Assembly: GCA_021325355.1 (NCBI GenBank)
Contig: JAJPHI010000029.1
Location: 1-54,205, forward strand
Length of the DNA stretch: 54,205 nt
Source of the DNA: Pseudomonadota bacterium
Lineage (GTDB): Bacteria > Desulfobacterota > Binatia > Binatales > Binataceae
Direction of reading: 5' to 3'
The notes below the pieces were generated by a model. The model made no database searches, was not told the origin of the DNA, and was given only the letters and a program-made list of their open reading frames with translations. Below are positions 46,288-54,205 of this stretch, one piece after another. The translations under genes and the position numbers were made by a program. Positions within the stretch are counted from its first letter, which is position 1. Every line of letters begins with the position of its first letter.

Positions 46288-47559
46288 TCAGTCGGGCGAT
46301 GAATTCCGCGCGGCTTCCAGCTCGCGCCCGACCAGCTCGAGCGCCACCTCCCGCTGGCTGCTCGCGTCGAGATCGCGCAACTGGACGACGCCGCGCGCCA
46401 GCTCGTCCTCACCGATAATCACCGCGGCGCGCGCACCCAGCCGGCCCGCCCGCCGCATCAGGGCCTTGAGGCCTCTTTCGGGTGACAGCATTTCGACCCG
46501 CAGACCGCGCCGACGGAGATCGGCGCCGAGCTTCGACGCGGCCAGAAGGCTCGCTTCGCCGAGCGCAATCAGCGCCGCATCGGGTCGCCCCTCGGCGACA
46601 ATTCCGCTGGCCTGCAGCACCAGCGCCATCCGCTCGACCCCGATGGCGAAGCCCGTGCCTGCGAGCGCCGCGCCCCCCAGCGCCTCGACCAGTCCGTCAT
46701 AGCGACCGCCGGCGACCACGGCGCTTTGCGACCCCACGGCGCTGGAGACGACTTCGAAGGCCGTCCGCATGTAGTAATCGAGTCCGCGTACCAGCCGCGG
46801 ATTCACCACGTAGCGCACCTCCGCGCCGCTGAGCAGGCGCTCGACCGTGGCGAAATGTACGCGGCACGGCTCGCACAGGTAATCGAGGCTCTTGGGCGCG
46901 CCCTCGGCAAGTTTCACATCGATCTTGCAATCGAGCAGCCGCAGCGGATTGCGGTCGAGCCGCTGATGGCAATCGTCACAGAGCTCGCTCCAGTGCGCGC
47001 GCCCATACTCCAGCAGCGCATCGCGGAACGCCGGGCGGCAATTGACGTCGCCGAGTGAGTTGATCTGGATTTCGAGCTCGACGTTCAGGGCCTGCCGCAA
47101 CTCGTCGATCATGATCAGCAATTCGGCGTCGATCGCCGCGTCGCCACGCCCGAAGACCTCGACGCCAAACTGGTTGAACTCGCGGAAGCGCCCCTTCTGC
47201 GGACGCTCATAACGCAGCATCGGGCCGCTGTAGTAGAAGCGCTGCTCGGGATCGCTGCGATCCAGCCCGGCCTCGATATAGGCGCGAATCACTCCGGGAG
47301 TCCCTTCGGGACGCAGCGCTACGGCGTCGGCTTCAGCCGCATCGTCGTGCTGCTGCACCAGATACATCTGTTTCTGTACGACGTCGGAAGTCTCGCCGCT
47401 CGACCGCTGATAGAGTTTCAGCCGCTCCATCAGCGGAATCCGCAACTCATTGAAGCCGTGGCGCTCGACAATCTCCCGCGCGCACTCCTCGACGCGGCGG
47501 ACGGCGCGCGCCTCCGGCCCCATCAGATCCTGAAATCCGCGAAGTCTGGTGAGCTCCAA
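46288..47559 (-). CDS. hisS: Histidine--tRNA ligase
   Basis: 423 residues from a TTG start with GAAGGA 8 nt before it. Class II core: RGFQDLMGPEARAVRRVEE, the motif 2 region LRPEGTPGVIRAYIEAG, PMLRYERPQKGRFREFNQFG, and the HisRS-specific VRGLDYYMRTAFEVV with GGRYDGLVEALGG. Motif 3 is GTGFAIGVERMAL. The C-terminal anticodon domain follows. It heads the hisS-aspS-lipoprotein run. A 14-nt palindrome covers its ribosome binding site. Confidence 0.96.
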   Translation of the reverse strand: MELTRLRGFQDLMGPEARAVRRVEECAREIVERHGFNELRIPLMERLKLYQRSSGETSDVVQKQMYLVQQHDDAAEADAVALRPEGTPGVIRAYIEAGLDRSDPEQRFYYSGPMLRYERPQKGRFREFNQFGVEVFGRGDAAIDAELLIMIDELRQALNVELEIQINSLGDVNCRPAFRDALLEYGRAHWSELCDDCHQRLDRNPLRLLDCKIDVKLAEGAPKSLDYLCEPCRVHFATVERLLSGAEVRYVVNPRLVRGLDYYMRTAFEVVSSAVGSQSAVVAGGRYDGLVEALGGAALAGTGFAIGVERMALVLQASGIVAEGRPDAALIALGEASLLAASKLGADLRRRGLRVEMLSPERGLKALMRRAGRLGARAAVIIGEDELARGVVQLRDLDASSQREVALELVGRELEAARNSSPD

Positions 47560-47560
47560 G

Positions 47561-47574
47561 TGAAGGATCCTTCA
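47561..47574. promoter_or_regulatory. 14-nt perfect palindrome over the hisS ribosome binding site
   Basis: TGAAGGATCCTTCA is a perfect palindrome directly upstream of the hisS TTG and contains the GAAGGA ribosome binding site. It could be a repressor site, or could pair the site with itself between two transcripts. A chance palindrome is possible. Confidence 0.35.
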
Positions 47575-47689
47575 AGCGCTTTGCGCAGCGCGGACTGGCA
47601 CCCGCGCGGCGTCCGTCGTGGGAAGCGCCGCGTCTCGTCTCGGCTTCCGCGTGCCCATCGGGACCACCATGCTAGTTGTCGCCGCCCAC

Positions 47690-47719
47690 AATAAAAAGGG
47701 GGCCGTCCCGACGGCCCCC
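47690..47719 (-). terminator. Rho-independent terminator after the thiolase gene
   Basis: On the minus strand GGGGGCCGTC and its complement form a 9-10 bp GC stem (47719-47710 with 47707-47698) followed by TTTTTATT. It begins 22 nt after the thiolase stop codon. It ends the DUF35-thiolase unit and separates it from hisS. Confidence 0.92.
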
Positions 47720-47740
47720 GATACCATCACCGAAACCTGC

Positions 47741-48904
47741 TCAGATCGTCAGGATATTGATGGTGCAGGCCGACCCCAGACCGATCACGTGGGCGAGTCC
47801 GACCTTGGCGTTCGGCACCAGCCGATCCTTCGCGCGTTCGTCTTCGGTCAGATGCCAAACGACCTCGCAGACGTTGGCAACCCCGGTGGCGCCCAGCGGA
47901 TGTCCCTTCGACAGGAGCCCGCCCGAGACGTTCACGGGCGATTTGCCGCCGAGCCCCGGATGCTGTCCGCCGCCTTCTTCGATAAACTTCGCCGCTTCGC
48001 CGTCGCCACAGAGTCCGAGGTTCTCGTAATGGACCAGCTCTGCCGTCGCAAAGCAATCGTGCAGTTCGGTCAGCGAGACGTCCTTGGGTCCGAGCCCCGC
48101 CATTTCGTAGGCCTTCTGCGCGGCGCGACGGGTAAGCGTGCTCACGTCGGGCAGCGTCAGATCGCGATCCGTATAGGGATCCGAGGTCAGCACGGAAGCG
48201 GCGATCTTGGGGCGCTTGCGCCCACCCGCGAGCTGGCGGAGTTTGTCCTCGGAGACGAGGATCGCGGCGGCGGCGCCATCGCCGGTCGGACAGCACATAT
48301 AGAGGGTGTTTGGAAAGGCCACCATCCGTGCGTTCATCACGTCTTCGAGCGAGACCTCGTTGCGATACTGCGAAAACGGATTCTTGGTCGCGTGCTTGTG
48401 CGACTTTACCGAGATTCGCGCGAAATGCTCGAGCTTGGTGCCGTACTTGCGCATGTGCTCGACACCCGCCTGGCCGAACACCGCCGGCATCAGGCCGGAG
48501 CCCAGCCGACCCTCGGTCGAGTAGGCGGGGTCAGTGCCGCCGCCACCGCCGCCGAGCAGACCCTGTTTGCCCATCTGCTCGACGCCGACCGCCATCGTGA
48601 CGTCATACATGCCCGAGGCAACACCCATGTAGGCCTCGCGCAGGGCGGTTGATCCGGTCGCGCAGGCATTGGCCACGTTGACCACGGGAATCCCGGTCTG
48701 GCCGATCTGCTGCAGGATACGCTGACCAACCATCGCGTTGGCCTGATACAGATTGCCCGACGCGAACATCTCGACGTCTTTGATCGTGATCCCGGCGTCG
48801 TTGAGAGCGATCAGCGCCGCCTCAGCGCCCAGTTCCGGAACCGTCTTTTCGGGATAGCGACCGAACTTGATCATGCCGGTGCCGAGGACATAAACGTTGC
48901 GCAT
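47741..48904 (-). CDS. Thiolase family protein (acetyl-CoA acyltransferase / SCP-x type)
   Basis: 387 residues. Active-site Cys81 is in VANACATGSTAL. The catalytic His lies in KGHPLGATG, and the late Cys-containing stretch is GLGSACTINIL. The Gly-rich insertion GLLGGGGGGTDP near 130 is a feature of this non-canonical class. It matches the thiolase type that works with a DUF35 OB-fold partner, used for example in side-chain degradation of sterols or branched acyl chains. AGGAGG lies 7 nt before the ATG. The DUF35 gene is 43 nt upstream on the same strand. Substrate unknown. Confidence 0.92.
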   Translation of the reverse strand: MRNVYVLGTGMIKFGRYPEKTVPELGAEAALIALNDAGITIKDVEMFASGNLYQANAMVGQRILQQIGQTGIPVVNVANACATGSTALREAYMGVASGMYDVTMAVGVEQMGKQGLLGGGGGGTDPAYSTEGRLGSGLMPAVFGQAGVEHMRKYGTKLEHFARISVKSHKHATKNPFSQYRNEVSLEDVMNARMVAFPNTLYMCCPTGDGAAAAILVSEDKLRQLAGGRKRPKIAASVLTSDPYTDRDLTLPDVSTLTRRAAQKAYEMAGLGPKDVSLTELHDCFATAELVHYENLGLCGDGEAAKFIEEGGGQHPGLGGKSPVNVSGGLLSKGHPLGATGVANVCEVVWHLTEDERAKDRLVPNAKVGLAHVIGLGSACTINILTI

Positions 48905-48947
48905 CTGGAACCTCCTGCTGAATCGCGACCGAATCCTCGGCCGATTC

Positions 48948-49391
48948 TCAATTTTTGCTCGGGCGGAACTGAAACGCCATCACCTCGTTGCCCTGCCGAT
49001 CCTTCGCCACCGGATTCACTACCAGCTCGACCGGCATCCCGAAGGCCTTCTGCGGATTCTTCTGCAGCTCCTCAGGATCGACGTCGACCAGGTTTGATTT
49101 CACGCTGATCCCTTCGGGCAGGTCCACGATCGCGGTCACGTAGGGCGTCTTGATACCCGGAAACGACTGATGCACCACCGAAAAGACCCACACCTTACCT
49201 TTGTCCGACAGGGGGACCGGCGTCAGTTTTCCGGGCGTGCCACACTTCGAGCAGGCGACGCGTTTGACGTCCAGAAACAAGGCGCCGCAACTGCCGCACT
49301 TCACGCCCTCGAGATGGGGCTTGGGCTGCAATTTCAGGATTGGAAGAATCGGGCGCGGTCCTGGTTCCGCTTGCGCCTGCTCGTCGGCCAT
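48948..49391 (-). CDS. DUF35 zinc-ribbon / OB-fold protein, thiolase partner
   Basis: 147 residues from the ATG at 49391, which follows GGAGGAGAG; the longer upstream frame is non-coding. Four Cys (32, 35, 47, 50: KCGSC and CSKC) form a rubredoxin-like zinc ribbon. An OB fold follows (KVWVFSVVHQSF ... PYVTAIVDLPEGISVKSNLV ... MPVELVV). DUF35 proteins bind acyl-CoA and associate with thiolases or hydratases. Placement directly before the thiolase supports a two-subunit enzyme. Confidence 0.88.
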   Translation of the reverse strand: MADEQAQAEPGPRPILPILKLQPKPHLEGVKCGSCGALFLDVKRVACSKCGTPGKLTPVPLSDKGKVWVFSVVHQSFPGIKTPYVTAIVDLPEGISVKSNLVDVDPEELQKNPQKAFGMPVELVVNPVAKDRQGNEVMAFQFRPSKN

Positions 49392-49731
49392 CGCTCTCCT
49401 CCGCTTAATCGCCTGCGTCCGGCGATTCGATATACATGCGAAGTGTCCCACAGCGCTCACTGAGCCGTCAACTAAGCGCATCTGAGAATCCCGCGCGTCG
49501 CGAAGGAAAACGCAATCGATCCTGCGTTCGCCGCGAAACCGCGGAGCGGATAGTCGCAGGCGGGTGAGCGCAAATGGTCGCAACTTGCGCCCCGATCCGA
49601 AAAACGAAAGTGGGCTCGCCCCAAAGCTGCGCCGAGGGATGGAACGCTTGACAAGGGCCTGCAGGCCGCGCTTGATGGTCGCAAGGTACCATTGCGAGAG
49701 CGGGTTATAAGCCCGGCACGCGGAGGAGGAC
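49392..49731. other. Divergent intergenic region of about 340 nt before gcvH
   Basis: No gene-like frame is convincing here. It contains TTGACA (49648-49653), a perfect -35 box, but the -10 position at 17 nt reads CTTGAT. The 17-nt spacer holds the palindrome GGCCTGCAGGCC (49656-49667). A separate TATAAG lies at 49706-49711. GGAGGAGG just before the ATG is the gcvH ribosome binding site. Confidence 0.5.
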
Positions 49732-50124
49732 ATGGAGGCCCCGGCAGGACTTAAGTACTCGAAAGAACACGAATGGGTGACCACCGATGAAGCGGTCGCC
49801 ACGATCGGGATCACCGATCATGCCCAGGAACAACTGGGCGAAATCGTCTTTGTCGAGTTGCCGGCGGTCGGCGACAGCGTCAGCAAGGACGACCCCTTCG
49901 GGGTGATTGAATCAGTGAAAGCGGTATCAGATATCTACGCGCCGGTCAGCGGTAGCGTGGTCGCCGTCAACGAAGAGCTGGCCGAGAGTCCCGAGACGGT
50001 GAATGAAGACCCCTACGGCGACGGCTGGTTGATCAAGGTCAGGGTAAGCGACCCCACGGATTTCGAAGATCTGATGGACAGCGAAGAATACGAATCGATG
50101 GTGGCGGAAGAGAAGGAATCCTGA
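49732..50124 (+). CDS. gcvH: Glycine cleavage system H protein
   Basis: 130 residues, complete. The lipoyl-lysine is Lys63 in GVIESVKAVSDIYAP. Conserved YSKEHEWV and EDPYGDGWLIKV flank it. It shuttles the aminomethyl group between P, T and L proteins. gcvT and gcvP are not next to it; the following gene runs the other way. It may work with genes elsewhere or as a lipoyl carrier. GGAGGAGGAC precedes the ATG. Confidence 0.95.
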   Translation: MEAPAGLKYSKEHEWVTTDEAVATIGITDHAQEQLGEIVFVELPAVGDSVSKDDPFGVIESVKAVSDIYAPVSGSVVAVNEELAESPETVNEDPYGDGWLIKVRVSDPTDFEDLMDSEEYESMVAEEKES

Positions 50125-50142
50125 TCGTAACGGCGCTGATCG

Positions 50143-51411
50143 TCATTCGGGGGACGGCGGGAAACCGGGATCCGGCTGCACGGGGCTCGCCTCGGTTACC
50201 GCCAGCGCAACCTGGGTCGTGCCCGGCGGATCGAGAAAAACGACGACAAACGGACATGAGGCGGCCGCCGCTAGGCTGAAGCCTTCGGGCGCTCGCGATT
50301 GATAAAAATCGATTTCATGCGGCGTCATCTGCGCGATATTGCCGAGGGTGTTGCCGCAATAAACCTCCCGCGCAACACGGCTGTCGGCGCCGGCGCCGGT
50401 CAGCCGCGCAGCGATACGCACGGCGCCGAGCGTCGTGCTGCTGACGTTCTCCGCGCTGCCCTTAATCACCAGCGCCTGGTGTCCACCGCGGCCGGCCTCG
50501 TAGCTCGTCCGGACATCATGCAGCACGACCATCTGGGCCGGCGTGAGCGGCGAGGCAAAGCGATCGCCGATTCCGGGCAGGCGATTGAGCAACTCGCGGG
50601 CGGTGGCCGGCGCGCTGTGGATCATCAAGGTCATCAGGGCAAAGCCCAGCCCGATGAGGGCGGCCATCGCGATAAAGAACCGCGCCGAGTGAGTGGCGCC
50701 GCGGTTATAAAGCGGGGCCTCGCTTTCATCGACAAATTCCGCGGCGCGCGAGCGCTGGCGCTTCGCCGGCGGTGCCGGTGACTCGAGCTCGGGGTTGCCG
50801 ATTTCGAAACGGTCGGCGGGCGCCATCGGCTCGGGCGCTTCGACTGAATAGAGGGTCTTACGTTTGTTGACCTGGCGCGGCGGGATCGGCGGACGGCGTG
50901 GCGGAGGCGGCGGTTCGATCACCGAATCGTCGGTCTCGTCGAGATGCGGCAACTCTTCATTGAACTCGAAACGGAGATTCTGACCGGTGGGCGGAGTACT
51001 CGATTCAGCGGCGAACGGGCGCGATAACAGTTCATCGGTCGATGGTCTTTTGGGTTCGCGCGGACGCGGATCGGCGCGATCGTCGGCAGCGCTCTTGCGC
51101 GCGGACGGCGGCTGCGCAACCGGATCAGGCGCGACAGGCGAGGGCGCAATCGCTTCGTCGCCCGGATCGACAGCAGAGCCGGCGAGCGGCGGCTCGGAAC
51201 GGGCCTCGGGACCGCGGGTCTCGCCGCGCAGGAACGCCGGGCGGCGCGGCGCGGAAGGCTCGTCAGCCTGCGGCTCGTCGGGCATGCGCCGTGGCTCGAC
51301 GCTGAAGACGTGTCCACACCGTGAACACTTGAAGGTGGGCGTACCTTCGGGCAGAACCTGCTCGTCGACCCGGTAACGCGTGTGACAACTGGTGCATTGA
51401 ACTTCGATCAT
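50143..51411 (-). CDS. Zinc-ribbon (MJ0042-type) membrane protein with DUF3426-like C-domain
   Basis: 422 residues from the ATG at 51411 (a GTG is one codon upstream). The first 36 residues form an MJ0042-type zinc finger with Cys6, Cys9, Cys29 and Cys32. A long Pro/Arg-rich disordered region follows (40-260). One membrane helix (FFIAMAALIGLGFALMTLMI) comes next, then a C-terminal domain of about 140 residues of DUF3426 type (VIKGSAENVSSTTLGAVRI). Similar proteins occur across proteobacteria without known function. It converges on gcvH, 18 nt apart. Confidence 0.82.
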   Translation of the reverse strand: MIEVQCTSCHTRYRVDEQVLPEGTPTFKCSRCGHVFSVEPRRMPDEPQADEPSAPRRPAFLRGETRGPEARSEPPLAGSAVDPGDEAIAPSPVAPDPVAQPPSARKSAADDRADPRPREPKRPSTDELLSRPFAAESSTPPTGQNLRFEFNEELPHLDETDDSVIEPPPPPRRPPIPPRQVNKRKTLYSVEAPEPMAPADRFEIGNPELESPAPPAKRQRSRAAEFVDESEAPLYNRGATHSARFFIAMAALIGLGFALMTLMIHSAPATARELLNRLPGIGDRFASPLTPAQMVVLHDVRTSYEAGRGGHQALVIKGSAENVSSTTLGAVRIAARLTGAGADSRVAREVYCGNTLGNIAQMTPHEIDFYQSRAPEGFSLAAAASCPFVVVFLDPPGTTQVALAVTEASPVQPDPGFPPSPE

Positions 51412-51503
51412 CACCGCCCCCGCACCTCGTGCCTAAGCTTAGCATATGCATCGGGCCGCTCCACGTCTGCCCGACCGCGAGCGTCGGCTAGGATAAGCCG
51501 CTG

Positions 51504-52622
51504 ATGCGCATCGCGTTGATAGGGCGGCGCTTCGATCCGTCGGGCGGCGGCACCGAACGCGACCTGATCGTGACGGCGCGGATTCTCGCGCAGGCTGGTC
51601 ACGAGATAAGAATTTATGCGGAGGACGTGCGCGGGGCGTGGACCGAAAGTCCGGTCGCGAGAGTGCGAACCGCGGCGGTCGGCCGGAGCTTGAGATTCCT
51701 GGGCTTTGCCGCAAAGGCAAGCGCGGTCGCCCGGCGCGAGGGCGCGGAGCTGGTCGTCAGCTTCGCCCGCGTCCTGGAAGCGGACATCCTGCGCTCGGGT
51801 GGCAGCGCTCACGAGAGCTACCTCGCCGCTGCACGCGCGTGGCAATCATCGCTGGGGCGAGCCGCGATGCGCCTCAGTCCGTACGAACGAATCCAGGTCA
51901 TGGTCGAACGGCGCAGCTTTCGCGCGTCACGTCTGCGGCGGGTCATTGCCGTCTCGCAACTGGTGCGCGACGACCTAATCGATCGATTCGGCCTCGATCC
52001 GGCATTGCCGGCGGTGCTGTATAACGGCGTCGACCTCGAACGCTTCCAGCCGCAACTCCGCGATAGCCGCGGGGCGTCAATAAGGACGGAGCTGGGCCTA
52101 CCCCAGGATGCGCCGGTGGTAACCTTTGTCGGCAATGGCTTCGCGCGCAAGGGACTCGGCTTCCTCATCCGCGCATGGAAGGACGTAGTCGGGCGCGCGC
52201 TACTGGTGGTCGCCGGAACCGACGGCGCGGCCGCTCGCTATCGACGGCTCGCGCGACGTCTGGGGATAGGCGAGCGGGTGCGTTTCCTCGGCGCGTATGG
52301 CCAGATCGAGCAATTGTTCGCTGCGGCTGACGCTCTCGTGCTGCCATCATTGTTCGAGCCGTTCGGCAATGTGGTTCTGGAAGCGATGGCGGCCGGATTG
52401 CCCGCCTCGTGCAGCGCGGCATGCGGCGCCGCCGAGGCATTGCCCGCGGCCATGAAAGATCTCGTGGTGCGCGATCCGACCGATCTGAGCGAGCTGACGA
52501 CGCGGGTCAATACGCTGATCGAGCGCAGTGCCGATCTGCGCCGAGTCGCGCGAGCGGCAGCCGAACGCTTTACCTGGACGGAGCACGCTGAGAGGTTGCA
52601 GCGCTTGATCATGAATAGCTGA
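51504..52622 (+). CDS. GT4-family glycosyltransferase (GT-B fold)
   Basis: 372 residues. The N-terminal Rossmann half opens with IALIGRRFDPSGGGTERDL. The C-terminal sugar-nucleotide half starts near VVTFVGNGFARKGLGFLIRA and holds the E-x7-E motif EPFGNVVLEAMAAGLP. It resembles the LPS-core WaaG-like group. Acceptor and sugar donor cannot be read. No other cell-surface sugar genes adjoin it. Confidence 0.87.
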   Translation: MRIALIGRRFDPSGGGTERDLIVTARILAQAGHEIRIYAEDVRGAWTESPVARVRTAAVGRSLRFLGFAAKASAVARREGAELVVSFARVLEADILRSGGSAHESYLAAARAWQSSLGRAAMRLSPYERIQVMVERRSFRASRLRRVIAVSQLVRDDLIDRFGLDPALPAVLYNGVDLERFQPQLRDSRGASIRTELGLPQDAPVVTFVGNGFARKGLGFLIRAWKDVVGRALLVVAGTDGAAARYRRLARRLGIGERVRFLGAYGQIEQLFAAADALVLPSLFEPFGNVVLEAMAAGLPASCSAACGAAEALPAAMKDLVVRDPTDLSELTTRVNTLIERSADLRRVARAAAERFTWTEHAERLQRLIMNS

Positions 52623-52687
52623 AGGGCAAGGCGCAGAGCGGCGCGGCGCCGGCCGCACCGCCCTGCGGCGGCAGACGAAAGGCTGCT

Positions 52688-53476
52688 CTAGGAGGCCGAA
52701 GCCGAGCCGGCCGGCGCGCTGATCGTGCCAGTGGTATGGAGCTGGTTCAGACGATCGGCAATCTCGTTGGACCACTTGTCCATCGCACGTTCGGTGTCAC
52801 CCCACTGCCAGGTTGCGGCAGTCTGCACGGCATTGCCGCCCATCTGCTGATCCAGCGCCTCCGCGAGGATCTGGCCGGTAACCGAATCGGTCAGCTTGAA
52901 TTCGCCGCGGGCGCTGCCGACGAAGGCGAAGGAACCCGTGGCGAAACTCTTGAGCCGGTTGACGATCCGCATCTGCGGGATCACCACCGAGGCCGTGCGC
53001 AGAACCGGAGTGGCGGCCGAAGCGTTGGTGAGCGCCACCTGGATACGCATCACACCCGGACCCGGCTGATCGACGACCTGGAAGTACTTAACCAGAGATT
53101 CGCGCAGGTGATTATAGAAGTAGGTGCAGAGATCCTGCTGCTCTTCCGGCGATACGGAACTGTCGGCGGAATCCCAGAACGTCACCGGATCAATCATGAC
53201 GGCATTGTATTGCTGCCAGTTGACGCCGGGCGCGACGTACCGATAGAGCGCCTGATTTTCGCCACCCGGTTGCAGCAGACTGTAATCGCCGAGGAAGCCG
53301 GAGAACTGCGGAACCGGATTCTGGGCGCCCTGGGCCTTGGCGACTATATTCGGCTGCTCCTGCTGGGTTTCCGAACATCCTGCGACTCCGAGCAGCAGCA
53401 GCGCCGCGCCCACACCGGCGAGGCGGATGAGGCGCCTCGGCTTGCCAATCATTCGCAATGCATGATCCCGTTCCAT
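52688..53476 (-). CDS. DUF3313-family lipoprotein
   Basis: 262 residues with a lipobox LGVAGC (Cys34). GFLGDYSLLQPG and YVAPGVNWQQYNAVMIDPVT match the DUF3313 pattern. The rest is a beta-rich periplasmic domain ending in a Ser/Ala tail. AGGAT lies about 10 nt before the ATG; a later Met (residue 9) is possible. Function unknown; an outer-membrane lipoprotein role is inference. Confidence 0.82.
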   Translation of the reverse strand: MERDHALRMIGKPRRLIRLAGVGAALLLLGVAGCSETQQEQPNIVAKAQGAQNPVPQFSGFLGDYSLLQPGGENQALYRYVAPGVNWQQYNAVMIDPVTFWDSADSSVSPEEQQDLCTYFYNHLRESLVKYFQVVDQPGPGVMRIQVALTNASAATPVLRTASVVIPQMRIVNRLKSFATGSFAFVGSARGEFKLTDSVTGQILAEALDQQMGGNAVQTAATWQWGDTERAMDKWSNEIADRLNQLHTTGTISAPAGSASAS

Positions 53477-53604
53477 GATGTATTCATCCTCCCAAGACTG
53501 CGTGGCGGAAAAAGACCGCCCAATTCGTCGAGCAGTATGAGGGAACGATTATTCGTCGTGATATAGGACCTTGGTCCGACTTCTAATCCGCCGGCCGCGG
53601 ATTA

Positions 53605-54039
53605 GTGTCGGAAGCTGCATCGGGGCGTCCAGCGAAAAGTGCTTTGCATTTGACGGCCATCACGAAATCCACGGTAATTCTTGTTGATGATGACCGTTCT
53701 ATCCTGCGGGCGCTGCGCCGCTTACTGACCTCAGTCGGTTTCGAAGTGATGACTTTCGAGCGTCCGAGCGCGGTGCTGGCGGCGACGCTGCCAGTCAGAG
53801 ACGCCTGTCTTGTAATTGATATTCATTTGCCCGAGATGGATGGAGCGGAATTGTATGCGGCGTTGCGCGCCGCGGGTTGTATGCTGCCGGTGGTCGCGAT
53901 CACCGGAGCCCGCGACGAAGCCACGCAGCGACTGATTCCCCGGCTCGGCGCGAGCGCTACACTGTACAAGCCGTTTGAACGCGAGGCGCTGATCCAGGCG
54001 GTTAAGGCCGCGCTGAGCCGCGGCCCTGACCGTCCTTGA
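53605..54039 (+). CDS. Single-domain response regulator (FixJ-type receiver)
   Basis: 144 residues from a GTG; a later start near the VILVDDD strand is possible. Receiver features: acidic pair DDD (28-30), phosphoacceptor Asp72 in LVIDIHLPEMDG, the Thr region VVAITGARDE and Lys in TLYKPF. No output domain follows. The unrelated sensor kinase at 37031 is 16 kb away, so the partner is unknown. It probably relays phosphate or acts by protein contact. Confidence 0.87.
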   Translation: MSEAASGRPAKSALHLTAITKSTVILVDDDRSILRALRRLLTSVGFEVMTFERPSAVLAATLPVRDACLVIDIHLPEMDGAELYAALRAAGCMLPVVAITGARDEATQRLIPRLGASATLYKPFEREALIQAVKAALSRGPDRP

Positions 54040-54117
54040 ACATCCCTCCGTCGCCGCCGCCGCCGAATCGCCGGAGCCGTTGCTTGAGCGGCGCCAGATC
54101 CGGTCGTGCCAGCGCGC

Positions 54118-54205
54118 TCAACCCTTCGGCAGGCCGAGGACGCGCTCGCCTATGATGTTGTGCTGGATCTGATTGGTGCCGGCAGCGATTGTCCCGCCGC
54201 GCGCG
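54118..54205 (-). CDS. Acyl-CoA dehydrogenase, C-terminal end (cut by window edge)
   Basis: The minus strand from the right edge reads a protein ending GTIAAGTNQIQHNIIGERVL then GLPKG and TGA. This is the conserved C-terminus of acyl-CoA dehydrogenases, where the AGT-x-x-I-Q stretch contacts FAD. Only 28 residues are present, so the subfamily cannot be told. It fits the CoA-ester theme of the window. Confidence 0.85.
   Translation of the reverse strand, partial: ARGGTIAAGTNQIQHNIIGERVLGLPKG

Noticed and set aside
49392-49814. N-terminal extension of the DUF35 protein running past gcvH's start
   Set aside because: The true ATG at 49391 has GGAGGAGAG; the upstream frame has no similarity and overlaps gcvH on the other strand.

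Overview
This window is a compact, GC-rich (about 60-65% by eye) bacterial chromosome segment with about 47 recognisable genes, including one broken gene and an acyl-CoA dehydrogenase cut by the right edge. I see no tRNA, rRNA, CRISPR array, transposase, integrase or phage gene. The organism is Gram-negative: it has a TonB-dependent receptor, many lipobox lipoproteins, a DegP/HtrA protease and SppA. CarD, a tandem DUF507 pair, ArsA-type ATPase and many CoA-ester genes (three family III CoA-transferases, thiolase plus DUF35 partner, acyl-CoA dehydrogenase, Baeyer-Villiger-type monooxygenase) suggest a soil or sediment lineage of the former Deltaproteobacteria / Desulfobacterota type, possibly Binatota. 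That placement is inference from gene content, not from a marker-gene tree.

Layout. 1-10,600: flavin monooxygenase with its own terminator, universal stress protein, glnE, GST, lytic transglycosylase, BMP-type lipoprotein, Hsp20-like protein, rimI, carD (strong terminator). 10,600-17,160: ispD, then a secreted/outer-membrane block made of a divergent SGNH-like hydrolase and a PQQ-like propeller gene that overlaps a TonB-dependent receptor by 4 nt. 17,276-23,417: amidohydrolase, rmuC, ArsA-type ATPase, VOC protein, CoA-transferase. 23,702-29,576: secA, a 1-nt-overlapping pair of CoA-transferases, two DUF507 proteins. 29,599-32,327: zinc aminopeptidase lipoprotein, SDR gene interrupted by an in-frame amber codon, fatty acid hydroxylase. 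32,535-38,149: degP, geranylgeranyl-reductase-type flavoprotein and glpK in one tight run, then a sensor kinase. 38,165-43,703: glutaredoxin with an OB/cold-shock-like protein, sppA, a propeller lipoprotein, two overlapping alpha/beta hydrolases. 43,735-49,391: hisS-aspS-lipoprotein run, thiolase plus DUF35 protein. 49,732-54,205: gcvH, zinc-ribbon/DUF3426 protein, glycosyltransferase, DUF3313 lipoprotein, response regulator, acyl-CoA dehydrogenase C-terminus.

How the genes fit together. Most are housekeeping genes: translation (hisS, aspS, rimI), secretion and envelope quality control (secA, sppA, degP, lytic transglycosylase), nitrogen control (glnE), isoprenoid synthesis (ispD) and one-carbon metabolism (gcvH). 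Over these lies a catabolic theme of CoA-activated substrates. The most unusual units are: a CoA-transferase pair in which only one partner keeps the catalytic Asp; the SGNH / propeller / TonB-receptor block where ispF often sits; the degP-GGR-glpK run, which hints at an isoprenoid or glycerol-lipid job; and an SDR gene with a stop codon whose catalytic Lys is also replaced. I found no clearly unprecedented defence, mobile or RNA-guided system, and the findings are scored accordingly.
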